35,327 bases of DNA from an uncultured Bacillota bacterium (GCA_934271085.1 CAKQQU010000011.1:1-35327), one strand, 5' to 3'; positions 1 to 8,390 are shown, counted from the first letter of the stretch. The notes: generated by a model from the sequence alone, not told the origin. Made by a program: numbers and translations.

Positions 1-1
1 A

Positions 2-256
2 GAAGCCATGAAGGCTGCCGGCGTCAAAGATCAGGTCAAGGTGGTTGGCATCGACTTCATCGAAGAAGCCAAGACCTCCATCCAAAACGGCGAGCTGGAC
101 GGCTCTGTAGTCATGTCCCCCTATCTGTTCGGTAAAGCCGGACTGATCCTGGCCCTTAAGGCTGTTCAGGGTCAGACTGTCACCGAAGATATGTTCTGGA
201 CTCCCTATGCTCTGGTCAACGCTGAAAATGTAGACCAGTACGACGGTTGGAAATAA
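2..256 (+). CDS. C-terminal part of an ABC-transporter substrate-binding protein (sugar type)
   Basis: This is the 3' end of a gene that begins before the window; the frame is open from base 2. The roughly 84 visible residues look like the second lobe of a periplasmic-binding-protein-like (LacI/RbsB type) solute receptor. They show the V-V-G-I-D strand, then a stretch that presents D-G-S-V-V and the G-L-I-L-A-L-K-A helix, and end shortly after a conserved N-A-E-N-V-D segment. Such proteins sit outside the membrane and deliver a sugar or nucleoside-like ligand to an ABC permease. The ligand cannot be read from this fragment. A strong hairpin follows the stop, as often seen after highly expressed binding-protein genes. 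The downstream genes may belong to the same catabolic locus, which is an inference from proximity and direction. Confidence 0.75.
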   Translation, partial: EAMKAAGVKDQVKVVGIDFIEEAKTSIQNGELDGSVVMSPYLFGKAGLILALKAVQGQTVTEDMFWTPYALVNAENVDQYDGWK

Positions 257-282
257 GCCATTATTACCGAGTTTTATCTTTG

Positions 283-306
283 CGGGCAGGGCATACTCCC
301 TGCCCG
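283..306 (+). terminator. Stem-loop after the binding-protein gene
   Basis: A perfect 9-bp GC-rich stem (CGGGCAGGG at 283-291 with CCCTGCCCG at 298-306) encloses a 6-nt loop. No T-run follows, so it may be an mRNA-stabilising or attenuating hairpin rather than a full intrinsic terminator. It separates the binding-protein gene from the dehydratase-like gene that starts 106 nt further on. Confidence 0.55.
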
Positions 307-411
307 TCTCATGGGAGGATCAGCCGGGTCAGGCTGTCCCTCCCTGTCAAAGCACTGCCTGCTGATACCGGGCATACATTATATTAGATTTGTTATACGG
401 GAGGAACAGTA

Positions 412-1554
412 ATGGCGGAATATATTAAAGATCTGCCGGAAATATTCGACGAATTCAGCGAACAGCGCAGACAAGGCTTTATCAGGGCATGGGAATACAA
501 AAAGCAGGGCAAACCCCTGGTGGGCGCTTTCTGCACCTATATGCCCAGCGAACTGGCTTTGGCCGCCGGAGCTCAGGTGGTAAGCCTTTGCTCGGTCAGC
601 GATGAAACCATTCCCGCTGCCGAACAGGATCTGCCGCGGAATCTCTGCCCGCTGATAAAAGCCAGCTATGGCTTTGCCAAAACAGATAAATGCCCCTATT
701 TTTATTTTTCCGATCTGGTTATCGGCGAAACTACCTGCGACGGCAAAAAGAAAATGTACGAATACCTTTCCCGGTTCAAACCGGTACATGTTATGGAGCT
801 GCCCAATACCCAGTCTCCCGAGGCTCTTAAACTGTGGACAACGGAACTGCACAAACTCAAAAATGTTTTTGAGACCAGGTTTGAAACTGAAATAACCGAA
901 GAAAAACTGCGGGCGGCAGTTAAGCAGCGTAACCGGGTCAGAATGGCTTTGCGGGATTTTTACGGCACCATGAAGCTGGACCCGCCGCCCATGACCGGTC
1001 TGGAATGCTATAATGTGCTGGACGGCGCCTCCTTCCGCTTTGATCAGGAACAACTGATAGCCGATGTGCAGGATCTGACCAACCGTATCAGATCCCAGGG
1101 CTCTTTAAAACAGCGCAAACCCCGTATCCTCATCACCGGCTGCCCTATCGGCGGCGTATACAAAAAGGTACTGGCAGCATTGGAAGATAACGCTTATGTA
1201 GTGACATTCGAAAACTGCAACGGCGTCAAATCCACCGAAATGCTGGTAGATGAAGATACTGACGATATTTACGAAGCCATTGCCAGAAGGTATCTTTCCA
1301 TAGGCTGCTCCTGCATGACGCCTAACCCCAACAGGCTGGAGCTCATCCGCCGGCTGGCCAGGGAATACCGTATCGACGGCGTGGTGGAAGTAGTGCTGCA
1401 GACCTGCCTTACTTATTCTGTGGAAAGCGGCATCATCCGGGATCTGGTCACCAATGAGCTGGGTCTGCCTTTCATTTGTGTGGAGACCGATTACTCTCAA
1501 TCTGATTGCGGTCAGCTTAAAACCAGATTAGGCGCGTTTACCGAAATGCTCTAG
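412..1554 (+). CDS. Double-cubane-cluster / 2-hydroxyacyl-CoA dehydratase (HgdB) family reductase
   Basis: The 380-residue protein has the size and layout of single-subunit members of the HgdB/FldB family, the group that includes double-cubane-cluster reductases (YjiM type). The family carries iron-sulfur clusters on conserved cysteines and is driven by an ATP-dependent activator with an ASKHA fold. Visible landmarks are an N-terminal G-A-F-C-T-Y-M-P-S-E-L segment, cysteines near L-C-S-V and N-L-C-P, the I-T-G-C-P-I-G-G motif, a C-S-C-M pair, and a C-terminal E-T-D-Y-S segment. The start is preceded by a GGGAGG site. The natural substrate is unknown. No small dedicated activase lies beside it; the only activase in the window is the 1417-residue gene at 16031-20284. 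It is followed 22 nt later by two ADP-ribosylglycohydrolase genes, probably in one transcript. Confidence 0.85.
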   Translation: MAEYIKDLPEIFDEFSEQRRQGFIRAWEYKKQGKPLVGAFCTYMPSELALAAGAQVVSLCSVSDETIPAAEQDLPRNLCPLIKASYGFAKTDKCPYFYFSDLVIGETTCDGKKKMYEYLSRFKPVHVMELPNTQSPEALKLWTTELHKLKNVFETRFETEITEEKLRAAVKQRNRVRMALRDFYGTMKLDPPPMTGLECYNVLDGASFRFDQEQLIADVQDLTNRIRSQGSLKQRKPRILITGCPIGGVYKKVLAALEDNAYVVTFENCNGVKSTEMLVDEDTDDIYEAIARRYLSIGCSCMTPNPNRLELIRRLAREYRIDGVVEVVLQTCLTYSVESGIIRDLVTNELGLPFICVETDYSQSDCGQLKTRLGAFTEML

Positions 1555-1576
1555 TACTTTATTTTCAGGAGGTAAT

Positions 1577-2623
1577 ATGACATATTCATTATATGACAGG
1601 ATACTGGGCGCTCTTATCGGCGCTGCAGCAGGCGATGGTATGGGCGCCGCTACAGAAGCCCGTACTACCCAACAGATCATTGAATATTTTGGTCATCCGG
1701 TGACGGATTTTGAAACGCCCCCGCTGGATACCTTCGGCGCCGGCAATGTTCCGGGGCAGGCTACGGACGATTTCAGTTCTGCTTGGTTCTTGGCCAACAG
1801 TATTGCCGCCAATAACGGCAATATCAATGAACAGGCAGTTAAAGACGCGCTGGTGGACTGGTCCAAACATGCTGTGTTTTTCGACCGCTTTGCCGGCCCC
1901 ACCACCCGGGTAGCCATTAAGCGTTTTCAGGGCGAGGATATTCCGGTATCCGGAGGTGTCAAGCTGCTGAGCAGGCAGGCTACCAATGGCTCTGCCATGC
2001 GCATCTCGCCGGTGGGTATGTTCAATCCCGGCGATCTGGATCGTACCATACGGGATTCCATCACTGTTACCATGCTCACCCACGATAATTACGCAGCCCT
2101 TTCAGGAGCCTGCGCCATTTCCTGCGGGGTCAGCCAGGCTCTGATGCCGGACGCAGACCTTTATCAGGTGCTTCAGGCCGTGCTTTACGGAGCCCGGCAA
2201 GGCGAAAAACAGGGGCTGGCCATAGCCCATGACGTAGCCTCACCCTCAGTAGCGCGCCGCCTGGAAAAAGCTATAGAGATAGGCCTGGGCAGCGGTACTG
2301 CAGAGCAGAAAATGCATAAACTGGGGGATGTGATCGGCGCCGGCCTCCATGTGGCAGAGGCTATACCCTGCGCGGTAGGCTTTGTCGCCGCTCATCCGGG
2401 AGATCCGGTAGGAGCAATAACAGGCGCGGTAAACGTAGGCTATGATACCGATACCATTGCCACCATGACCGGCGCTATCGTAGGCGCCCTTTATGGAGCA
2501 GCCGCCTTCCCGGCTCATTATCTGCCTACTTTGGAAAAGGCCAACGGACTGCCCCTGGCCTCGCTGGCAGAGCGGATCACCGCTATTGCTGCAGCCCGTC
2601 TGGATAAGGAGGTACTGGCATGA
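1577..2623 (+). CDS. ADP-ribosylglycohydrolase family protein, metal site intact
   Basis: This 348-residue protein belongs to the ADP-ribosylglycohydrolase (DraG/ARH) family, whose members cleave N- or O-ribosyl bonds using two Mg ions. The N-terminal G-A-A-A-G-D-G-M-G-A segment is the family start. T63-D64-D65 and D290-T291-D292-T293 match the two metal-binding clusters (TDD and DTDT) in canonical enzymes. N137-G-S-A-M-R and H169-D170 fit the conserved core. An AGGAGG site precedes the ATG. The stop overlaps the next gene by four bases (ATGA), so the two are translationally coupled. The position behind a binding-protein gene and a reductase suggests action on a small ribosylated compound rather than on a modified protein; that is inference. 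Catalytic competence is likely from the residues, but the substrate is unknown. Confidence 0.9.
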   Translation: MTYSLYDRILGALIGAAAGDGMGAATEARTTQQIIEYFGHPVTDFETPPLDTFGAGNVPGQATDDFSSAWFLANSIAANNGNINEQAVKDALVDWSKHAVFFDRFAGPTTRVAIKRFQGEDIPVSGGVKLLSRQATNGSAMRISPVGMFNPGDLDRTIRDSITVTMLTHDNYAALSGACAISCGVSQALMPDADLYQVLQAVLYGARQGEKQGLAIAHDVASPSVARRLEKAIEIGLGSGTAEQKMHKLGDVIGAGLHVAEAIPCAVGFVAAHPGDPVGAITGAVNVGYDTDTIATMTGAIVGALYGAAAFPAHYLPTLEKANGLPLASLAERITAIAAARLDKEVLA

Positions 2624-3660
2624 ACAAAAAAGAAAAGATCCTGGGAGCTCTTATGGGAGCAGCAGCGGGGGATGCTATGGGCGCAGCCACCGAGCTGTTT
2701 TCCACCAGACAGATCTATCAGCATTTTGGCGGACCGGTACATGATTTTATGACCCCGCCTCCCGGTACTCTGGCAGAAGGACGCCGGGCCGGACAGGTTA
2801 CAGACGCTTTCAGCATTCCCTGGATATTATGCCGCCATCTGCTGGCAGCTCAGGGACAAGTCAGCAAAAAGCTGGGCGAAGATGTTTTAAGAGAATGGGG
2901 CGAAAGCGAATGGTTCCAGCCTTTTGCCGGAATGACCACCCGTAAGGTAGTCAAACGCCTTTTTGAAGACGACCGGCAGGAAATGTGGTCTTACTCCGGC
3001 CATCTGGGCAACAAGCTGTTCAAAAGTCATTATTATGCCCTTTCCTCCAATGGCGCTGCCGTAAAGGCTTGGCCTATAGGCCTTCTTCATCCTGCTGATG
3101 AGGAAAGCGCCATTGGGGATACTCTGGAAGCCACTTTAGCCTCTCATGACGATGTGCTGAGCGTATCCGGCGCCTGCGCCGTTGCCGCGGCAGCCAGCCG
3201 GGCCATGGATAAAGACAGCAGCGTTTATGATATTATCCAATCTGCCTTTTACGGCGCAGAGCAGGGCGAAAAACTGGCCCGGGAACGCCGGGATATCTGC
3301 ACCTACCCCGGCCCCTCTACCAGCGCCCGGCTGGAAATAGCAGTGGATCTGGCGGTTCGCCACGGCGAAAACGCTATGGAGCCTATACGGGATCTGGTAG
3401 GCAGCGGTCCGGCTATTGCGGAAACCGTACCCGCAGCCCTGGGTCTGCTTATTGCCCATAAGGGCCAGGTATTACCCGCTCTTTATGACGCTGTAAATAT
3501 CGGCGATGAAACCGCCGCCATAGCCTCACTGGTGGGCGCCATAGGCGGAGCCTCTGCCGGCAGCAGCGTCTTTCCGGAAAATTATCTTACCACCATCCAA
3601 CGGGAAAACAGCTTTGATCTGGAAAAAATGGCCGAAGAATTTGCCGCTATTACAGCATAA
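2620..3660 (+). CDS. ADP-ribosylglycohydrolase paralogue with degenerate metal site (probable pseudo-enzyme)
   Basis: This 346-residue paralogue of the preceding gene can be aligned along its whole length: the same G-A-A-A-G-D start, the same F-A-G-x-T-T-R segment, S-H-D, S-G-A-C-A, and Y-G-A-x-Q-G-E. The metal-binding clusters are altered. T-D-D has become T61-D62-A63, and D-T-D-T has become E297-T298-A299-A300. The N-G-S-A-M-R segment is N-G-A-A-V-K here. Loss of at least two metal ligands while the fold and the reading frame are kept suggests a non-catalytic subunit, perhaps pairing with the active paralogue. It overlaps the upstream gene by ATGA, with an AAGGAGG site inside that gene. Alternatives are a binding-only sensor or an early stage of gene decay. 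Confidence 0.88.
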   Translation: MNKKEKILGALMGAAAGDAMGAATELFSTRQIYQHFGGPVHDFMTPPPGTLAEGRRAGQVTDAFSIPWILCRHLLAAQGQVSKKLGEDVLREWGESEWFQPFAGMTTRKVVKRLFEDDRQEMWSYSGHLGNKLFKSHYYALSSNGAAVKAWPIGLLHPADEESAIGDTLEATLASHDDVLSVSGACAVAAAASRAMDKDSSVYDIIQSAFYGAEQGEKLARERRDICTYPGPSTSARLEIAVDLAVRHGENAMEPIRDLVGSGPAIAETVPAALGLLIAHKGQVLPALYDAVNIGDETAAIASLVGAIGGASAGSSVFPENYLTTIQRENSFDLEKMAEEFAAITA

Positions 3661-3750
3661 TCCAGTCGAAGCTTTTCCGGCATATTTAAATCACGATCAT
3701 TTTTCTATAATATTTGCTGTTTTTAATATCGCAAACCGGCTTATATTTAC

Positions 3751-3794
3751 GGCCGCTGTCTATCTGTGCAGAAGGACGGCGGCCTTTGTCTTTG
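3751..3794 (+). terminator. Intrinsic terminator after the ADP-ribosylglycohydrolase pair
   Basis: GGCCGCTGTC at 3751-3760 pairs with GACGGCGGCC at 3775-3784 (ten pairs, one G-U) around a 14-nt loop, followed by the T-rich TTTGTCTTT. It lies 90 nt after the stop of the second glycohydrolase gene and plausibly ends that operon. Confidence 0.65.
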
Positions 3795-3813
3795 ATTTGT
3801 ACTGGAATGAAAA

Positions 3814-3835
3814 GATAATATCTGATATAATTATC
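3814..3835 (+). promoter_or_regulatory. Possible promoter -10 inside an inverted repeat, upstream of the DUF1538 gene
   Basis: A consensus TATAAT at 3826-3831 lies within the inverted repeat GATAAT (3814-3819) and ATTATC (3830-3835). The -35 side is poor (TGGAAT at 3803-3808, 17 bp away). It is the best promoter candidate in the 293-bp gap before the DUF1538 gene, but it is weakly supported. Confidence 0.35.
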
Positions 3836-3953
3836 AAATAAGTAGATAAAATGTTGAGTTTCCTTCATACAATGGGCTCATCCCCATCATACCCCAAGGA
3901 TCAGCCATATCTGCAATACCAAAACAGACTGTTTTAAGGGAGAAGACAAAAAA

Positions 3954-5483
3954 TTGTATAGCCAACTCAATGAAAAACTGAAGGAATCCTTAAAAGCAGT
4001 TTTGCCGGTCATCGGCATAGTGCTGCTTTTGAGCTTCACAATCGCGCCCATACCTCCCGGTATCCTGATGGCGTTTCTGGTGGGGGGCGCGCTGCTCATC
4101 GCAGGTATGGTGCTCTTTTCTCTGGGTGTGGAGCTATCCATGACACCCATGGGCGAAAGAGTAGGCAGCAGCATGACCAAATCGCGCAAAGTAGTCCTTA
4201 TCCTGCTGCTGGGGTTTATTCTTGGCTTCATTATCACAGTATCAGAACCTGATCTGCAGGTACTGGCCAACCAGGTGCAATCCATACCTAACAATATCCT
4301 GATAATGACTGTAGCAGCAGGGGTTGGTATTTTCCTTTGTCTGGCGCTCCTGCGTATGCTTTTTTCCATCGCCCTCAATACCATGCTGGTATTATTTTAT
4401 ATTATCGTGTTCGTACTGGCCTTTTTTGTGCCAAAAGAATTCCTGGCAGTTGCTTTCGATTCCGGGGGCGTTACTACCGGCCCCATGACGGTTCCCTTTA
4501 TCATGGCGCTGGGTATCGGCGTCTCGGCCATGCGCAGCGATAAGCACTCCGCCAATGACAGCTTCGGATTGGTAGCCTTATGTTCAATAGGGCCTATTCT
4601 GGCAGTATTACTGCTGGGCATGATATTTCATCCCGAAAATGCGGCATATACGCCGGTAATGATCCCCGATGTAGCCGATTCACTGGATCTGTGGCATATA
4701 TTTGCCGCAGGTTTCCCCACTTATTTCAAGGAAATAGCTTTGGCCCTCCTGCCCATAGTCGTCTTTTTCCTTATTTTTAACCTTTTCAGTATGCGGCTGG
4801 GGAAAAAGCAGCTTATCCGCATAGGCATAGGCATACTTTATACCTATATCGGCCTGGTAGTATTTCTCACCGGCGTTAATGTAGGCTTTATGCCGGCAGG
4901 TAATTACCTGGGAAATGTATTGGCATCTCTTCCCTACCGCTATATAATCATACCCATCGGTATGGTGATCGGCTATTTCATCGTTATGGCCGAACCGGCA
5001 GTTTATGTACTGATGCGGCAGGTAGAAGATATTACTGACGGTTCTATTTCCGGCACAGCCATGAAGCGCAGTCTTTCCATAGGAGTGGCTATTTCCGTAG
5101 GCCTGGCCATGGTGCGGGTACTAACCGGTATATCCGTATTCTGGCTGCTGATACCGGGCTATGCCATTGCCATCGGCCTTTCTTTCTTCGTACCAAAACT
5201 GTTCACCGCCATTGCTTTCGATTCCGGCGGCGTAGCCTCCGGGCCAATGACAGCCACCTTCCTACTGCCCTTTGCCATGGGAGCCTGCAACGCGGTAGGG
5301 GGCAATATAGTAGTGGACGCTTTCGGCGTGGTGGCTATGGTAGCCATGACTCCTCTGATAACCATACAGGCCCTGGGCCTGCTCTACCGCCTGCGCAGCC
5401 GCAGAGCAGCAGCGGCAGAACCTGATGCGGCGAATACCGATTATCTGTCAGCACTTGCCGACCACCAGATTATCGATCTGTAA
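3954..5483 (+). CDS. DUF1538 family integral membrane protein (two repeated halves)
   Basis: The 509-residue protein is highly hydrophobic, with about a dozen membrane segments in two homologous halves. Each half contains the signature A-F-D-S-G-G-V-x-x-G-P-M-T, starting near residues 167 and 421. This internal duplication is typical of DUF1538 proteins, inferred transporters or channels of unknown substrate that are usually encoded with PII-like regulators, as here. The start is TTG at 3954, chosen because AAGGGAGA lies 10 to 17 nt upstream and the N-terminus then begins with an amphipathic helix before the first membrane span. The stop is 13 nt before the PII-like gene. The function is not established; regulation of the membrane protein by the PII partner is the natural inference. 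Confidence 0.9.
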   Translation: MYSQLNEKLKESLKAVLPVIGIVLLLSFTIAPIPPGILMAFLVGGALLIAGMVLFSLGVELSMTPMGERVGSSMTKSRKVVLILLLGFILGFIITVSEPDLQVLANQVQSIPNNILIMTVAAGVGIFLCLALLRMLFSIALNTMLVLFYIIVFVLAFFVPKEFLAVAFDSGGVTTGPMTVPFIMALGIGVSAMRSDKHSANDSFGLVALCSIGPILAVLLLGMIFHPENAAYTPVMIPDVADSLDLWHIFAAGFPTYFKEIALALLPIVVFFLIFNLFSMRLGKKQLIRIGIGILYTYIGLVVFLTGVNVGFMPAGNYLGNVLASLPYRYIIIPIGMVIGYFIVMAEPAVYVLMRQVEDITDGSISGTAMKRSLSIGVAISVGLAMVRVLTGISVFWLLIPGYAIAIGLSFFVPKLFTAIAFDSGGVASGPMTATFLLPFAMGACNAVGGNIVVDAFGVVAMVAMTPLITIQALGLLYRLRSRRAAAAEPDAANTDYLSALADHQIIDL

Positions 5484-5496
5484 AGGAGAACCGGCC

Positions 5497-6177
5497 GTGA
5501 GTAAATTACATATGATGATCACCATCACCGAAAGGGCGCAGCTAAGTACCTTTATCACCTTTTACAGGGAGCGGCAGGTACCGGTACAGTTTATTTCCCT
5601 GGCTCTGGGTACCGCCAGCCATGAGACTCTCAACTATCTGGGAATGGAGCGCAGCAGCAAATGCGTACTTATGAGCCTGGTGACAGATGAAAAATGGACG
5701 CAGCTGGAACACGATCTCCGCCATGAGCTGCGCATAGATATCCCCGGCACCGGCATCGCCTTTACCATACCCCTAAGCTCCATAGGCGGCAAAAGGGAGC
5801 TGCAATTCCTTACAGAACATCAGAATTTTCAAAAGGAAGAGGAATCCATCATGAAAGATACCAAATATGAACTGCTGCTGATAATCGCCAATCATGGATA
5901 CAGCGATCTGATAATGGATGCCGCCCGCAGCGCCGGAGCGGCAGGAGGCACAGTCATCCATGCCAAAGGCACCGGCATGGAAGGCGCGGAAAAATTCCTG
6001 GGCGTTTCCCTGGCGGCAGAAAAAGAAATGATCTTCATTGTGGTAAAAAGGGAACTGCGCAATGGCATAATGACAGCGGTAATGCAGGAAGCCGGTATGG
6101 ATACCAAGGCAAAGGCTATCTGCTTTACCCTGCCGGTAAATTCCACCGCAGGATTACGCCTGATCGAGGATGAATAA
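5497..6177 (+). CDS. PII-like signal protein with two tandem domains
   Basis: The 226-residue protein starts at GTG 5497 behind AAAGGAGAA. It contains two ferredoxin-like PII-type halves. The first covers roughly residues 1-100. The second covers roughly 120-226 and has the clearer signature, with L-L-x-I-I-A-N-H-G-Y-S-D, a G-A-x-G-G-T-V-I-H-A-K-G-T-G segment, and F-I-V-V-K near the end. PII proteins bind nucleotides and metabolites and control membrane transporters or enzymes by docking. The gene follows the DUF1538 gene at once, so it likely regulates that membrane protein. The tandem arrangement differs from the usual ~110-residue trimeric PII. A longer in-frame ORF upstream lies inside the previous gene and is not the real start. 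Confidence 0.85.
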   Translation: MSKLHMMITITERAQLSTFITFYRERQVPVQFISLALGTASHETLNYLGMERSSKCVLMSLVTDEKWTQLEHDLRHELRIDIPGTGIAFTIPLSSIGGKRELQFLTEHQNFQKEEESIMKDTKYELLLIIANHGYSDLIMDAARSAGAAGGTVIHAKGTGMEGAEKFLGVSLAAEKEMIFIVVKRELRNGIMTAVMQEAGMDTKAKAICFTLPVNSTAGLRLIEDE

Positions 6178-6198
6178 AATACTGATATACTGAAACGC

Positions 6199-6220
6199 AA
6201 AAACTGCCCGGCGGTTTTTT
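6199..6220. terminator. Bidirectional terminator between convergent genes
   Basis: AAAAACTGCC at 6199-6208 pairs with GGCGGTTTTT at 6210-6219 (one G-U), with A-runs and T-runs on the outer sides. It lies 21 nt after the PII-like gene. It can serve that gene and, in the other direction, the tocopherol-cyclase-like gene. Confidence 0.6.
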
Positions 6221-6310
6221 ACTTGCAGCCCCGGCTATCCTTATCCCGGAGATACCGATTTTTGATAGCTCCCCGGTCAGCCGACAGCCAGGTTGGGCAA
6301 ATCTGCCGCT

Positions 6311-7099
6311 TCATAAAATAAAGCTCTGCTTTAAACCCTTATCCTCCAAAATATCCCTCTGTTGCCCGGCAACAGAGGACGCGAACTCATAGGCGGCATA
6401 GCTGCTGCGCAGATCAAACACCTGCCTTGATCTGTCCCACAGACGGGCCCGGATCCCGGCGCTGACGCTTTCCCTGATGATGCCGGTCATTTGACCTTTC
6501 ACCGGAGCATACAGCGATTTACCGGGACAAAGAGGAGTTATTTCCAACTCTAACAGCAGTTTCCCCTGAAAAAGACGGATATGGTTTTCATCAGCAGCCA
6601 GAATACGCACCCCTTTATAAGTAGCCAGGCGATACTCCCTGCCTCCGTAGATTATTGAACAAATGCATCCGGTAAAATTCCCCCCGCAAAAGGGGATATT
6701 GGCTATGGAAACCATCAGCGAACATGGCTCCCCAAAATCATTGCATTGCAGCCACTGATAGGAACTGGGGAAAGACTTGCCGCTGTCCTTTTCGATATAC
6801 CCTATGCCGCCGTCAAAGCTGTGGCGCTTCCCATCTATAACAAGGCTGCCCTTTAGCTTATGATACATACTGATAACCCCATGGCGACATTCCATAGGCA
6901 AAAAACGAAAGGGCCCCATTATATCCGAATTCAAAGCAGTAAGCTTTCCATAAAATATTTCTCCGCTGACTCCGGGCAGATCGATACGGCAACCCCGGGA
7001 AGAAAAAAGGCAATTCCCCCCGTGGATAACGCCCTTTTCAATCCTAAGCTCAGGTACGGCAAAATACCGGGATACCTCTGTAAAACCTTTATTCCACAT
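6311..7099 (-). CDS. Tocopherol-cyclase-like family protein
   Basis: About 262 residues. The segment Y-I-E-K-D-S-G-K-S-F-P-S-S-Y-Q-W-L-Q-C-N (about residues 101-120) matches the hallmark of the tocopherol cyclase-like family (Y-x-E-K-x-x-G-x-x-F-P followed by W-x-Q-x-N). Bacterial homologues in anaerobes do not make tocopherol; their reaction is unknown, and a lipocalin-like lipid-binding fold is the usual view. Two ATGs are possible. The inner one (7099) has GAGGG six bases upstream, inside the end of the preceding gene, so the two genes overlap by about 11 bases and are translationally coupled. The coupling to an FAD/Rieske oxidoreductase suggests one pathway acting on a hydrophobic substrate (inference). 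No membrane segment or signal peptide is evident. Confidence 0.75.
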   Translation of the reverse strand: MWNKGFTEVSRYFAVPELRIEKGVIHGGNCLFSSRGCRIDLPGVSGEIFYGKLTALNSDIMGPFRFLPMECRHGVISMYHKLKGSLVIDGKRHSFDGGIGYIEKDSGKSFPSSYQWLQCNDFGEPCSLMVSIANIPFCGGNFTGCICSIIYGGREYRLATYKGVRILAADENHIRLFQGKLLLELEITPLCPGKSLYAPVKGQMTGIIRESVSAGIRARLWDRSRQVFDLRSSYAAYEFASSVAGQQRDILEDKGLKQSFIL

Positions 7100-8390
7100 G
7101 TCCATCCCTCATAGCAGGGTTATTGATAATGCGTCCATGTTCGTTAAAGCGGGAGCCGTGGCAGGGGCAATCCCAGCTATGCTCCTGGGGGTTCCACTTA
7201 AGGGCGCAGCCCATATGAGAGCAGCGCTTGGTAGTGGGAGTAAGCAAATTCAGCAGCGTGGTGCCAATATTAACAAAAAGCTGGCCGGTCAGGATATTCC
7301 GGTCCGGGGCAAAGGCAGCCGCAAAGGGATTCTCCCTGCCCAGTATCATATTGCCGATAATTTCCGAGGATATCATGGAGCTGGTCATGCCCCATAAATC
7401 AAATCCGGAAGCAACATAAACATCCGGCAGGGCTGGACTGTATCTTCCTATATAGGGCACGCCGTCCAGGCTTACACAATCCTGATTTGCCCAGGCAAAT
7501 TTTTCTCTGGCCTGAGGGAAATACTTTTTGGCAAAAGCCCGGGGCTCGGCAAAACCGCCGCCTTTTGTACCTGTGCGGCGGTCGCCGCCTCCCACAAGGA
7601 GCAGATCCTTGTAGTTGCGCAGATAAAACCCGTTCTCTGCCCCATCCTCTATGGTACAGCCAAGATCGAGCCCGTTTTCCAAAGCTATAACAAAAGAGCG
7701 CCGCTGATACAGCTTGGCAAAATAAAGTCCCCGGCTGTTAATAAAAGGATAATGAGTGGCTATGATAATTTTTTTGGCATTGATTACGCCCTTTTGGGTA
7801 AAAGCCCTGGCGCCCTTGATCTTTGTTACAAAGGTGTTCTCATAAATATTCTTATCCCCGGCTATACCGTAAAGGAACTTCAGGGGATGGAACTGGGCCA
7901 TACCATTATACCGTACTGCTCCGGCCACGGGAAAAGGCAGCGGCGTTTTTCTAATGAACTCCGCCGCGAACCCCAGCTGGCGAACTGCGTCCACTTCCTG
8001 CTCCATAATAGCCCTATTATTTAAGGAATACATAATAGACGGCCGCTCTTCATAATCGCAGGAAACGGTTTCGCAAAGTTTGGCAAACCGTTTCAGCGCC
8101 CAAAGATTGGCCTGCAGATATAATCTGGCCTTTTCTTTGCCGAACTTGTGTATCATATCCTGATACACCGTATCGTGCTGGGCGGAAAGTACAGCGGTAG
8201 TGCCCTTGGTTATACCGCCCCCTATTTTTCTGCCTTCCACAAGAACATAATCGACCCCTGCTTCCTGCATTTTAAGCGCGCATAATACGCCGGCCATACC
8301 GCCGCCGATGATCAGCACATCAGTATCAATGTCCCCGTCAAGCACAGGGAAATCCCGGGTCTTTACTTCTTTTGTCCATAAAAATTCCAT
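7089..8390 (-). CDS. FAD-dependent oxidoreductase with C-terminal Rieske [2Fe-2S] domain
   Basis: With ATG 8390 as start (GGGAGG eight bases upstream) the protein has 433 residues; an in-frame start 20 codons earlier has no such site. Residues about 24-55 form the dinucleotide-binding fold (D-V-L-I-I-G-G-G-M-A-G) with an acidic residue closing it (V-E-G-R), as in DAO/glycine-oxidase-type flavoproteins. The C-terminus is a short Rieske domain: C390-x-H392 and C408-x-x-H411 are the expected cluster ligands, with additional cysteines at 395 and 410. This architecture is common in Bacillota, but physiological substrates are poorly known. The gene overlaps the tocopherol-cyclase-like gene, forming a two-gene unit. 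Electrons would pass between FAD and the Rieske cluster in the cytoplasm. Confidence 0.9.
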   Translation of the reverse strand: MEFLWTKEVKTRDFPVLDGDIDTDVLIIGGGMAGVLCALKMQEAGVDYVLVEGRKIGGGITKGTTAVLSAQHDTVYQDMIHKFGKEKARLYLQANLWALKRFAKLCETVSCDYEERPSIMYSLNNRAIMEQEVDAVRQLGFAAEFIRKTPLPFPVAGAVRYNGMAQFHPLKFLYGIAGDKNIYENTFVTKIKGARAFTQKGVINAKKIIIATHYPFINSRGLYFAKLYQRRSFVIALENGLDLGCTIEDGAENGFYLRNYKDLLLVGGGDRRTGTKGGGFAEPRAFAKKYFPQAREKFAWANQDCVSLDGVPYIGRYSPALPDVYVASGFDLWGMTSSMISSEIIGNMILGRENPFAAAFAPDRNILTGQLFVNIGTTLLNLLTPTTKRCSHMGCALKWNPQEHSWDCPCHGSRFNEHGRIINNPAMRDGHVE

